Assembly (NCBI GenBank): GCA_041690495.1
Contig: JAWLHE010000008.1
Span: 1 to 64,000, forward strand
DNA from: DATAAP01 sp041690495
GTDB lineage: Bacteria; Pseudomonadota; Alphaproteobacteria; CACIAM-22H2
Reading direction: 5' to 3'
Length of the DNA: 64,000 bases
The position numbers and the translations under genes were made by a program. Each line of letters begins with the position of its first letter. Position 1 is the first letter of the stretch. The notes under the pieces are model-generated. The model had not been told where the DNA came from, did not search any database, and was given only the letters and a program-made list of their open reading frames with translations. Below, one piece after another: positions 1-8,292 of the stretch.

Positions 1-82
1 CGAAGCGGTACGGGCCGGGCGGAAAGGCCGGGCTGCTCGGCGGCATCGCGAAAGCGGTCTTTCGTACAGTCTCTCGATTCAT
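1..82 (-). CDS. Acetoacetate decarboxylase family protein (N-terminal fragment, cut by window edge)
   Basis: The gene starts at ATG 82 and runs off the left edge, so only 27 codons are visible. They include the segment MPPSSPAFPPGPYRF, which I recognise as typical of the N-terminus of acetoacetate decarboxylase family proteins (acetoacetate to acetone and CO2, Schiff-base lysine). The lysine lies outside the window. An AAGGA ribosome-binding site sits 8 bases before the ATG. It is the third gene of a minus-strand run after the SDR and the small membrane protein, with 33 bases between it and the latter, so it is probably co-transcribed. The call rests on one motif; ADC-like enzymes include members with other substrates. 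Confidence 0.6.
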   Translation of the reverse strand, partial: MNRETVRKTAFAMPPSSPAFPPGPYRF

Positions 83-115
83 GGGGTGTGTCCTTGAGAA
101 ATGCGCCGGCCGATC

Positions 116-556
116 TCAGGCGAATGCCGTCCTGCGGGTGCGTGCGTGGTGGATGGCCCAGAGGGTAAGCACCGCTCCGAAGATCGCCGGCAGGGAGACG
201 GCGGGAAAATCGCGGGCGATCACCGATGGAGAACAGATGCCGACGGCAACCTCCCACAGGTGGAAGACGGCATGGGCGGCGAGCCACAACGTCGCCGCCG
301 CCCACAATCCGATGCGTCGCTCCGTCCGGATGATGCCGATGCCGAAAGCGATGCCCAGGAATAGTTGGACGATCCCGATATCGCGGACGAAGTGCTGATT
401 GAAGAAGCCGGTGTCGGTCACGCCCGGGACAAATTCGTACCAGGCCAACGGCGCGACCAGCATGAACAGCCCGTTCATGGTCAGGAACAGTCCGTTGAAG
501 ACCGCCATGAAAAACATCCCGATCAGAACTGCAGGATTGCCCTCGGTCGTCGTCAT
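116..556 (-). CDS. Small integral membrane protein, unknown function
   Basis: A 146-residue protein with about four hydrophobic segments and a short basic tail (HHARTRRTAFA). The frame extends further upstream, but ATG 556 is chosen because GGAGGG lies about 8 bases before it and the first membrane segment follows directly (MTTTEGNPAVLIGMFF). A polar motif, WYEFVPGV followed by FNQHFVRDIG, sits between segments 1 and 2 and recurs in uncharacterised inner-membrane proteins. It lies between an SDR gene and an acetoacetate decarboxylase-like gene on the same strand. I cannot assign a reaction. Confidence 0.75.
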   Translation of the reverse strand: MTTTEGNPAVLIGMFFMAVFNGLFLTMNGLFMLVAPLAWYEFVPGVTDTGFFNQHFVRDIGIVQLFLGIAFGIGIIRTERRIGLWAAATLWLAAHAVFHLWEVAVGICSPSVIARDFPAVSLPAIFGAVLTLWAIHHARTRRTAFA

Positions 557-636
557 AACCAAGACCCTCCGATTTCGAATCAGCACCCGCGGATCGCGCC
601 TGACACGCACCGCATCGCGGACCGGCAAGCGGTCCC

Positions 637-1383
637 TCACTTCGTGCGGGCGAGCCAGTCCTCGAAGCGCGTCGCGCCGATGCGCGGATTGTCGCCTGGC
701 GTGAGGGATTGATCGGTCAGCCGCGCGCCGAAGTAGCGTGCGCGGATATCGGCGATCACCCGGCGCGCGTCCTGCTTCGCGCTCAGGAATCGTCTCACGA
801 GCTCGTCGAGGCTGATCCGTTCCGGACCGGCCAGTTCGATCGTGCCGTTCGCCGGCGCGTGCAGCGCGACGTCGGCCAACACGTCGGCGACGTCATCCGA
901 TGCGACGGGCTGGATGAAAGCAGGCGACAGGCGAATCGTCTGGCCATCGGTGGCCGATTGGGCGATGCCGTTGAGAAACTCGAAGAACTGTGTCGAGCGT
1001 AGGATCGTATAGGGGACCCCGGATGCCTTGATTAGCTTCTCCTGGGCCATCTTTGCGCGGAAGTAGCCGCTCTCGAGAAGACGGTCGGTGCCCACGACCG
1101 ACAGCGCGACGTGATGTCTTACGCCGGCGGCCGCTTCCGCGGCGAGGAGGTTGCGCCCCGACGTCTCGAAGAACTCCAGGACCGCCTTGTCCTCGAAGGA
1201 CGGCGAGTTCGCCACGTCGACGACGACCAGGGCGCCTGCAAGGGTTTCAGCCAGCCCCTGGCCCGTGACGGTGTTGACGCCCGAGTCGGGCGACGCCGCT
1301 ACGACCTCGTGACCCTTCAGGCGAAGCCTGTTCACGAGCTTCGTTCCGATGAGGCCGCTGCCTCCGATAACGACGATCTTCAT
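637..1383 (-). CDS. Atypical SDR / NmrA-like NAD(P)-binding oxidoreductase
   Basis: A 248-residue Rossmann-fold protein. The N-terminal glycine motif GGSGLIGTKL (residues 8-17) binds the dinucleotide, and the body resembles NmrA/YesF-type atypical SDRs, which often lack the YxxxK catalytic pair; none is obvious here. Such proteins act as small-molecule reductases or redox sensors in the cytosol, and the substrate cannot be inferred. GGAG lies 7 bases before the ATG. The gene is divergent from a wHTH/TPR regulator and heads a run with a membrane protein and an ADC-like gene, so the regulator may control it. Confidence 0.85.
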   Translation of the reverse strand: MKIVVIGGSGLIGTKLVNRLRLKGHEVVAASPDSGVNTVTGQGLAETLAGALVVVDVANSPSFEDKAVLEFFETSGRNLLAAEAAAGVRHHVALSVVGTDRLLESGYFRAKMAQEKLIKASGVPYTILRSTQFFEFLNGIAQSATDGQTIRLSPAFIQPVASDDVADVLADVALHAPANGTIELAGPERISLDELVRRFLSAKQDARRVIADIRARYFGARLTDQSLTPGDNPRIGATRFEDWLARTK

Positions 1384-1660
1384 TGGGAACTCCGGTCTGC
1401 ATCGGCTGCATCAGCGCGATCGATGTGAGCGGAGATTGCCTGCAAGCCGGCCGGAAGACTTTGCAGGGACCTTCAGTTTCTATTGAATCCGCGTTGGTTT
1501 TTTGTCCAAGGCGGCTGTCGCCCTTATAGTATGTTGTCGAGAAGTCGTCGCGCGGCAACTCTGTCCGGCGAGATCCGTTTTGCAAATCAATGTCTTGCTG
1601 ACCGTTCGCCCGTTCGCCCCGACTGCCAACCGCATGCATGCGGAATCATGGAGCGTCGAC

Positions 1661-3241
1661 GTGCAGTTCGAATTCGGTGATTACGTGCTCGACCCGGACC
1701 GGCGGGAACTCACCCGGGAGTCCAAGGTCGTTGCGACGGGGCCTCAAGTCTTCGACCTGCTGCTTTGCCTGGTTCGGAACCGCGATCGCGTCGTCAGCAA
1801 GGACGACCTGCTGAACGCCGTATGGAAGGGGCGGATCGTCTCCGAGTCGACGCTGACCAGCCATATCAATGCAGCACGGAAGGCAATCGGAGACAACGGC
1901 ACCGACCAGCGCCTGATACGAACGGTCGCTCGCAAGGGCTTCCGCTTCATCGGTGATGTCAGGGAAGTGCTGTCATCGCCTGGTGCCAGCCCGCCGAAGG
2001 CTGAATCCGCCGTAAGCGAATCGCCGGGCCTCGGGCCGGCTCTTCCCGACAAACCCTCGATTGCCGCGCTGCCCTTCCAGAACCTGAGCGGCGATCCCGA
2101 GCAGGACTACTTTGCCGACGGCGTCGTGGAGGACATCACGTCGGCGCTGTCGCGCATCCGCTGGCTGTTCGTGATCGCGCGCAATTCGAGTTTCACATAC
2201 AAGGGCCGCGCAGTGGACGTGAAGCAGGTGGGCCGTGAGCTGGGTGTCCGCTACTTGCTGGAAGGGAGCGTGCGCAAGGCAACGAAACGGGTGCGCATCA
2301 CCGGGCAGCTCATCGACGCGACGACCGGCGCCCATCTCTGGGCGGACCGGTTCGAAGGCACCCTTAACGACATTTTCGAGCTGCAGGATCAGGTCGCAGA
2401 AAGCGTCGTTGGCGCGATCGCGCCACAACTGGAAAGGGCGGAGATCCGGCGGGCAAAACGCAAGCCGACCGAAAGCCTCGACGCTTATGACTACTATCTG
2501 CGCGGAATGGCGCACCTGCATCAGGGAAACAGGGTGGCTACCGACGAGGCACTTCCGTTGTTCTCGAGGGCAATACAGCTCGATCCGGATTTCGCGTCGG
2601 CCTACGCGATGGCGGCGTGGTGTCACTTCTGGCGGAAGATCAATGGATGGATGATCGATCGTCCCCATGAAATCGCCGAGGGGGCTCGACTGGCCCGTCG
2701 AGCCGTGGAGCTGGGGAAGGACGATGCTGTCGCGCTGGCTCGAAGCGGCCATGCGCTTGCGCATCTCGTTGGCGAACTCGATAGCGGAATCGCATTGGTC
2801 GACAGGGCGCTGGCGCTCAATCCGAACCTCGCGGCGGCTTGGTTCCTCGGCGGCTTCCTGCGAATCTGGCGCGGCGAACCGGATGATGCGATCGAACGCC
2901 TCGCGCGCGCGATGCGCTTGAGCCCGCTGGATTCGGAGATGTACCGAATGCAGGCCGGAACCGCGATGGCGCATTTGCTCGCAGGCCGCTTCGATGCTGC
3001 CTCGTCCTGGGCGGAGAAGGCATTCAGGGAATTGCCGAGCTTCCTGATCGTCGCCGGCATTATCGCCGCGAGCCACGCCCTTGCCGGCCGAACGGACGAA
3101 GCGCGACAAGCGATGCGCCGTTTGCGGGAACTCGACCCGGCGCTGCGCATCTCCAGTGTCAAGGACTGGTTCCCCATCCGTCGGCCTGAAGACGTCGCTA
3201 CGTTCGCTGCCGGCCTGCGCAAAGCAGGGTTGCCGGAATGA
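1661..3241 (+). CDS. Winged-helix (OmpR/CadC-type) regulator with TolB-like and TPR domains
   Basis: About 526 residues. An OmpR/PhoB-type winged helix fills the first ~100 residues (FEFGDYVLD through TVARKGFRFIG). A TolB/FlgO-like segment follows (IAALPFQNLSGD...YFADG...YLLEGSVRK), then several TPR repeats to the C-terminus. There is no membrane segment, so unlike CadC it is probably soluble. This architecture is common in soil alphaproteobacteria and is thought to couple ligand or protein sensing to transcription. The open frame reaches further upstream. I prefer GTG 1661, with GGAG 7 bases before it, over ATG 1634, which has no ribosome-binding site. It is divergent from the SDR gene, a likely target. 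Confidence 0.82.
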   Translation: MQFEFGDYVLDPDRRELTRESKVVATGPQVFDLLLCLVRNRDRVVSKDDLLNAVWKGRIVSESTLTSHINAARKAIGDNGTDQRLIRTVARKGFRFIGDVREVLSSPGASPPKAESAVSESPGLGPALPDKPSIAALPFQNLSGDPEQDYFADGVVEDITSALSRIRWLFVIARNSSFTYKGRAVDVKQVGRELGVRYLLEGSVRKATKRVRITGQLIDATTGAHLWADRFEGTLNDIFELQDQVAESVVGAIAPQLERAEIRRAKRKPTESLDAYDYYLRGMAHLHQGNRVATDEALPLFSRAIQLDPDFASAYAMAAWCHFWRKINGWMIDRPHEIAEGARLARRAVELGKDDAVALARSGHALAHLVGELDSGIALVDRALALNPNLAAAWFLGGFLRIWRGEPDDAIERLARAMRLSPLDSEMYRMQAGTAMAHLLAGRFDAASSWAEKAFRELPSFLIVAGIIAASHALAGRTDEARQAMRRLRELDPALRISSVKDWFPIRRPEDVATFAAGLRKAGLPE

Positions 3242-3433
3242 CGACCCGGATGTCGGCTCATACCGACGCGCAACGGCCCGCCAGGTCGGAGATCGAGCGG
3301 ACGTGATTGTCCGCGCGGGCTCGAGCACAAACCCGGCCGGCGCGGAATACCCTTTCCGACGCACGCGGCAGCATCTCGGCAAGCAGCTACTCCGGCAGAC
3401 TTCTTCCGATATTTCAGAAGATTAGCCGTTCCA

Positions 3434-3452
3434 TTAAGGCGCCGTTAACCAT
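3434..3452 (+). promoter_or_regulatory. CtrA-like box TTAA-N7-TTAACCAT
   Basis: TTAAGGCGCCGTTAACCAT matches the full CtrA recognition pattern (TTAA-N7-TTAA followed by CCAT) and lies about 43 bases before the GH13 start. CtrA is the alphaproteobacterial cell-cycle and motility response regulator. A second exact TTAA-N7-TTAA occurs upstream of the type I secretion ATPase. Pattern match only; binding is inferred. Confidence 0.5.
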
Positions 3453-3494
3453 GCCCGGCGATGGTCGAACCATCGAGGACGGCGAGGAACCGGG

Positions 3495-5525
3495 ATGGGT
3501 GTCACGTTTGGCCGGGACCGGCCGGCAATCAACGGAATCGCCATGCAGGGACGGTGCGCACGGCTCGCCCTCGCGGTTGTCGCCGTTGCCTCGCTCGCGG
3601 GCGGGGCCGTTGCCGGGACGCTCGAGTTCGCGACCGGCGGCGGCGATGCATGGACCTTCGCGAAGCGCATCGAAGGCTCGATCCAAGGCGAGTGCAGCGA
3701 GATCACGATCACGTCGCCGGCAGGAGTTGTGCTGGCCTGGCAGCACGACGGGAGGTTCGGCGCGGCGGTGAAGCTGCGCGAGGGCGCGAACGATATCCAG
3801 GCGTTCTGCCGCGACGAGCGCGGCCTGCTGCCCTCCGCGATCCAGCAATGGACGGTCCGGCTGCGCGACGCGCCGCGCGCCTGGGCGCGCAGTCTGGCCG
3901 TCGCCGACGCCCTGATTCTCGACGCCGGCCGCAGCGAGCCGGCCGAGGGTCATGCGGCGCCGATCCGGCGCTATGAATGGCGCGCGCGCCTCGGCAATCC
4001 GGCACCGCTCCATGCGACCGGCAGTGCCGCACCGCTCGACGCGGCGCCGGCGACCGGCAAGCGCCTTGCCGTCCAGACGCCGGCCGCGGACGGCGAATAC
4101 CAGGTCACGCTGCGTGTCGTCGACGCGCTTGGGCGCGACGACACGAGCACGCTCGCGTTCCGCGTCGACGGCGGCAGGCCGCGCGCGGTCGATCCCGCGC
4201 GCGACCACCCGGCCTGGGTCGATTGCGCGGTCGTGTACGGCATCGTACCGCACCTCTTCGGCCCGCGCGGCTTCAGGGATGTCGAGGCGCGGCTGGACGA
4301 GATCGCGGCTCTCGGCGCGACGGCGCTGTGGTTGTCGCCGGTCAATGCGAGCCCGGCACATGATTTCGGCTACGCAGTGACAGATCATTTCGGTCTGAAC
4401 GAATCGCTCGGCACCGAGTCGGAATTCCGCCGACTGGTCGACGCGGCGCATGCGCGCGGCCTGCGCGTGATCATGGATTTCGTGCCCAACCACGCCTCCG
4501 AGCAACACCCCTATTATGCCGACGCGGCAGAGCGGGCGCGGGCATCGCCCTATTTCCGGTTCTTCGACCGCGGGGCCGACGGCGCGCCAACGCATTACTT
4601 CGACTGGACCCATCTCAAGAACTTGGACTTCGACAATCCCGAAGTTCGGCGCTACGTCATCGAGGCGTTCGCGCACTGGGTTCGCGCATTCGACATCGAT
4701 GGCTTCCGCGTCGATGCGAGCTGGGGCATCCGCGAGCGGGCCCCCGAGTTCTGGCCGCGCTGGCGCGCGGAGCTGAAGCGCATCAAGCCCGATCTGCTGC
4801 TGCTCGCCGAAGCGTCGGCGCGCGATCCGTATTATCTCGCGCACGGCTTCGATGCCGCCTATGATTGGACCGGGACGCTTGGTGTATGGGCATGGCAGGA
4901 GGCCTTTGCCGAAGGTGCCGCGAGCGTGCCGCTGTTGCGCGAGGCGCTGACCAATGGCGGCGCCGGATATGACGCAGGCGCGTATGTCTTTCGCTTCCTC
5001 AACAACAACGACACCGGCGCACGCTTCGTCACGCGGCACGGCGTACCGATGACACGCGTCGCGGCGACAATGCTGCTGACCCTGCCCGGCATTCCGGGCA
5101 TCTACATGGGCGATGAGGTCGGGGCCGAGTTCGAACCCTACGCCAGCCGAGCGCCGGTTGACTGGACCGACGGGCACGGCCTTCGCGAGCATTATGCGCG
5201 GCTGACTGCCCTGCGCCAGGCCGAGCCCGCCTTGCGCTCGCGCCGGCTGGCGCTGGTCGAGACGTCGCACGCTGATCGGGTGCTCGCCTATCTGCGCCCG
5301 GGCCGCGCGGCGGGAGAGGGCCTGGTGGTCCTGCTCAATTATGGCGCCGAGCCGCTCAAGGTTGCGTTGTCGCAGGATGGCAGCCTCGCCGGCCGCGTGC
5401 ACGACGTGCTCAACGGCGAGACGCTGACGGTGTCCGCGAATGCGCCGGTGGTAGCGCTTCCTGGCTATGGCGCCCGCGTGTTGCGTCGGGTTCAGGGCCC
5501 GCGCAGCGCATCGCGAGCGCCTTGA
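3495..5525 (+). CDS. Exported GH13 alpha-amylase-family glycosidase
   Basis: A 676-residue secreted or periplasmic glycoside hydrolase with a signal peptide (hydrophobic run at residues 24-40, AVA-type cleavage). Residues ~45-230 form a beta-rich region with a PKD/Ig-like look. The (beta/alpha)8 barrel covers ~235-600 and a beta-sandwich ends the protein. GH13 regions are visible: DFVPNH (328-333), GFRVDAS with nucleophile D407, LLAEAS with acid/base E439, and FLNNND with D506. The usual His of region IV (NHD) is Asn505. Substrates are probably alpha-glucans or maltodextrins. GAGGA lies 6 bases before ATG 3495; ATG 3543 is an alternative giving a shorter signal. No sugar importer adjoins it. 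Confidence 0.88.
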   Translation: MGVTFGRDRPAINGIAMQGRCARLALAVVAVASLAGGAVAGTLEFATGGGDAWTFAKRIEGSIQGECSEITITSPAGVVLAWQHDGRFGAAVKLREGANDIQAFCRDERGLLPSAIQQWTVRLRDAPRAWARSLAVADALILDAGRSEPAEGHAAPIRRYEWRARLGNPAPLHATGSAAPLDAAPATGKRLAVQTPAADGEYQVTLRVVDALGRDDTSTLAFRVDGGRPRAVDPARDHPAWVDCAVVYGIVPHLFGPRGFRDVEARLDEIAALGATALWLSPVNASPAHDFGYAVTDHFGLNESLGTESEFRRLVDAAHARGLRVIMDFVPNHASEQHPYYADAAERARASPYFRFFDRGADGAPTHYFDWTHLKNLDFDNPEVRRYVIEAFAHWVRAFDIDGFRVDASWGIRERAPEFWPRWRAELKRIKPDLLLLAEASARDPYYLAHGFDAAYDWTGTLGVWAWQEAFAEGAASVPLLREALTNGGAGYDAGAYVFRFLNNNDTGARFVTRHGVPMTRVAATMLLTLPGIPGIYMGDEVGAEFEPYASRAPVDWTDGHGLREHYARLTALRQAEPALRSRRLALVETSHADRVLAYLRPGRAAGEGLVVLLNYGAEPLKVALSQDGSLAGRVHDVLNGETLTVSANAPVVALPGYGARVLRRVQGPRSASRAP

Positions 5526-5559
5526 TCAGCGCAATTCGGAACTGCCCTCATCGTCGGTC

Positions 5560-5575
5560 CTCCCGCGAGCGGGAG
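5560..5575. terminator. Small hairpin between convergent genes
   Basis: CTCCCGC-GA-GCGGGAG is a perfect 7-bp inverted repeat 35 bases after the GH13 stop, in the gap to the convergent amidase. No T-run follows, so intrinsic termination is only possible. Confidence 0.3.
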
Positions 5576-5610
5576 CGGGACCGCGGCCCGTTGCCTTCAC
5601 GATCCTCTCC

Positions 5611-5647
5611 GGGCAGGAGCGGGCAGGAGCGGGCAGGAGCGGGCAGG
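5611..5647. repeat. Tandem 10-bp repeat, 3.7 copies
   Basis: GGGCAGGAGC is repeated exactly three times from 5611, with a fourth partial copy (GGGCAGG) ending at 5647. It lies in the intergenic gap between the convergent GH13 and amidase genes, outside coding sequence. Such short arrays change copy number by slippage and are useful only as strain markers. Confidence 0.85.
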
Positions 5648-5688
5648 GCAAGTAAGGGTCGCGCAGCCGGTAACGCATCGAATGGCTT

Positions 5689-7035
5689 TTACAGAGCCGC
5701 CGAGAGCGACTGCTCCACGCCGGCGGCGATGGCGAACAGGCGGTGGTCGGCGCCGTGCGCGCCCACGAGCATGAGCCCGACCGGCGCCGTGCCAGGCGCG
5801 TGGCAGGGCAGGGAGATTGCGCAGCGGTCAAGGAAATTTGCGATGCTCGGATTGCGCAGCAGCAGGATGTTGATCCGGGCATAAGCCTCGTCGCTCGCCA
5901 GTTCGTCGATTCGCGGCGCGACGACCGGTACGGTCGGCATGATCAGCGCGTCGAAGGCGGATGTGGTTCGGTTGGCGCGCGCGATAACGTCGCCCCGTGC
6001 ACGGACGAGATCGATGTAGTCGGCGGCGCTCTGCTCGGCGCCGCGCAGGATGCGCACCCGCACGCGCGGATCGTAGAGCGGCCCGGCCCGCTCCAGGAGC
6101 TTCCGGTGCCAGGCGTAGGACTCCGCCGCGGCGAAACCGCCCTTGGCATTGATCGCCGCCAGCTCGGTCAGCTCGGCGAAATCGAACTCGCCGATGACCG
6201 CGCCCGCGCGCGACAGCTGCGTCAGCGTCCGTTCAAAGGTGCTTGCGACGTGCCGATCGACGCCGTCGAGAACAAAGGATCTCGGCAGGCCGACGCGCAG
6301 GCCGCGGACGGGGAGCGGGTCCGGCGCCGCAGGCGGCTCGCCTGCGATGACGGCGTCGACAGTCGCGCAGCACCCAACGCTGTTCGCGAGCGGTCCTAGC
6401 GAATCCAGCGACAGCGACAGCGGCACGACGCCGTCGAGCGGCACGCGGCGCGCCGTCGGCTTGTAGCCGACGATGCCGGTGAGCGCGGCCGGGATGCGGC
6501 AGGAGCCGCCGGTGTCGCTGCCAAGCGCCGCGAAGGCCATGCCGTCGGCGATCGAAACCGCCGCGCCCGAGGACGAGCCGCCCGGTATGCGCCCGGCGGC
6601 GCGCTCCCAAGGGTTGCGGGGCGTGTCGTAATGCGGGTTAAGGCCGAGGCCGGAGTAGGCGAACTCGGTCATGTTGGTGCGGCCGACGACAATGAAGCCG
6701 GCCGCGCGCAGCCGCGCCACGACCGGCGCATCGTGCGATGCGGGCGGCGCGTCGGCCAGGGCCCGCGAGCCGGCGCTGGTCACGTCGCCGGCGACGTCGA
6801 ACAGGTCCTTCACCGAGACCGGAATGCCGGCGTAAGGCGTCGGCGCGCGGCCGAGTGCGCGGAGCCGGTCGTAAAACGAAGCGGCCGCGCGCGCCTCGTC
6901 GGCATACACCTTGAGGAAGGCGCGCTTTCCTTCCCCGCCCGGATCGGCGATCCGTGCAAGCGTTTCCTCCACGAGGGTGGTTGACGTTGTCCGGCCTTCG
7001 GCCAGGGCGGCGGCGAGCGCAGCGAGCGTTTTCAT
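5689..7035 (-). CDS. Amidase signature family hydrolase
   Basis: A 448-residue amidase-signature enzyme with the full Ser-cisSer-Lys triad: Lys76 (SVKDLF), cis-Ser154 (PGGSSSGAA) and nucleophile Ser178 (GSDTGGSCRIP). The family hydrolyses carboxamides and related C-N bonds in the cytosol, and substrate cannot be read from the motifs. The length suits stand-alone catabolic amidases. No GatC or GatB gene is nearby, so a role in tRNA amidation is unlikely. It lies 308 bases downstream of a Crp/Fnr regulator on the same strand, beside catabolic region 1, where it could release ammonia or a carboxylic acid from an amide. Confidence 0.9.
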   Translation of the reverse strand: MKTLAALAAALAEGRTTSTTLVEETLARIADPGGEGKRAFLKVYADEARAAASFYDRLRALGRAPTPYAGIPVSVKDLFDVAGDVTSAGSRALADAPPASHDAPVVARLRAAGFIVVGRTNMTEFAYSGLGLNPHYDTPRNPWERAAGRIPGGSSSGAAVSIADGMAFAALGSDTGGSCRIPAALTGIVGYKPTARRVPLDGVVPLSLSLDSLGPLANSVGCCATVDAVIAGEPPAAPDPLPVRGLRVGLPRSFVLDGVDRHVASTFERTLTQLSRAGAVIGEFDFAELTELAAINAKGGFAAAESYAWHRKLLERAGPLYDPRVRVRILRGAEQSAADYIDLVRARGDVIARANRTTSAFDALIMPTVPVVAPRIDELASDEAYARINILLLRNPSIANFLDRCAISLPCHAPGTAPVGLMLVGAHGADHRLFAIAAGVEQSLSAAL

Positions 7036-7343
7036 CGGAATGCCGTTTCCGGGTGGATCAAGGCTTGCATGCGCCGTGGGCGATGCTGCTGGCGACGATG
7101 ACGGCGAAAGATGGTCAGGCAGCGTTCGAACGGCATGGCTGTGCGTGCATTATGACCGAGCCCGGCGATCGCCGCCACCCGGGCGGGAGCCGATCTGCCT
7201 TGCCGTGCCGATCCGCTGTGCAGCGTGCCGCGGAGGCGACCTCGATTCTTTCGTCGGCTCACCGCGGCGAATCCGTGCACACGGACAGGCGAGCAGGTGC
7301 CGATCCCGGATCGGCCCCTATGCGGTCCCTTCGCCTGGCGCTT
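7036..7343. other. Intergenic gap upstream of the amidase
   Basis: A stretch of 308 bases between the Crp/Fnr stop and the amidase start. I see no convincing gene, hairpin or repeat; overlapping short frames lack ribosome-binding sites and look random. It presumably carries the amidase promoter. Confidence 0.5.
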
Positions 7344-8054
7344 TCAGTTCGCCCGGCTCCGGCTCGTGCCGTTGGGCGAGGCGAGCGAGGTGAGGCTATC
7401 GCGGTCGGCAACCGTGACGCGCGCACCGCGCGTGGTCACCCCGTGACTGCGGAGCGCGGCGAAGGCGCGCGACAGGTGTTCGGGGCTGGCGCCGAGACGT
7501 GCGGCGAGATGGCGCTTGCCGAACGGCAGGCGGATTTCGGTACGCGCCGGCTCGTCGACGAGCAACGACAGGAGATAGCCGGCAAGGCGCTGCGTCACCG
7601 ATTGCATCTTGAGATCGAGGACCTCGCCGACAACCCGGCGATACTGGGTCGACAGGTAGCGCGCCGCGGCCATCGCGAGCGCAGGCTCGCTTTCAATGAT
7701 CCGCCGGACGCGCGCCGCGCGCATGCGCAGGATCCGCGACGGCTGCAGGGTCTGCCCGGAGAGAAGATAGGGCTCGTCGAGCAGCACGGTCGCGAGCTGG
7801 AACTGCGAAACCGGCCGCAGAATGTCGATCGTGGTCGAGCTGTCGCCCTTGCGCGATGTGAGAGCCACCATGCCGCGGGCGAGAACGAACAGGAACTCCG
7901 GTCTTGTGCCCTGCTCGAACAGAGCCTGATCCGCGGGCACCTCGTCGGCAATGGCGTCGCTGACGAGCCGGCCGAGCAACGCCGAATCGAGATCGGCAAA
8001 GGCCGGAATTGATTTGAAAAATTGGGTTTCGGTCTGCGGTGCGTCTTGCAACAC
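7344..8054 (-). CDS. Crp/Fnr family transcriptional regulator (1)
   Basis: A 236-residue regulator with an N-terminal cyclic-nucleotide-binding-like beta-barrel (~20-130), a long dimer helix and a C-terminal winged helix (GKRHLAARLGASPEHLSRAFAALR). It has no cysteine cluster, so it is not an Fe-S FNR, and the barrel is divergent enough that cAMP binding is doubtful. The best comparison is the DNR/NarR-like part of the family. It is divergent from the dehydroquinase-like gene across 238 bases and lies upstream of the amidase on the same strand, so either side could be its target. Confidence 0.85.
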   Translation of the reverse strand: MLQDAPQTETQFFKSIPAFADLDSALLGRLVSDAIADEVPADQALFEQGTRPEFLFVLARGMVALTSRKGDSSTTIDILRPVSQFQLATVLLDEPYLLSGQTLQPSRILRMRAARVRRIIESEPALAMAAARYLSTQYRRVVGEVLDLKMQSVTQRLAGYLLSLLVDEPARTEIRLPFGKRHLAARLGASPEHLSRAFAALRSHGVTTRGARVTVADRDSLTSLASPNGTSRSRAN

Positions 8055-8292
8055 GCGGCTGTTTCTCCTCTTCTCGGTGGATTGCTGCGCCGCATCCCAC
8101 GCTGGCGCTCCCCCGGAGTATCCCGGAAATCGCGCCCGGCATCAAAGGTTGAAATCTGGCCAAATTGTGGAACGCGGGCCGGCGGATTTCCCGGTCCGAG
8201 GAAATCGCGGCCTTCTCCTGCATTGCATGCCGCGCATAGGATCGGCGCGGCCCGGCGCATCGTCCGGGATCTGTCGCAAAGGAGGCTGCCCC

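Noticed and set aside
81..398. Plus-strand open frame over the first genes
   Set aside because: It overlaps the minus-strand membrane protein and ADC-like gene, lacks a ribosome-binding site and reads as low-complexity Arg/Ala-rich sequence typical of a shadow frame in GC-rich DNA.
3414..5402. Long minus-strand open frame opposite the GH13 gene
   Set aside because: 662 codons, but no domain or motif, Arg-rich, and the GH13 gene on the other strand has intact catalytic motifs and a signal peptide.
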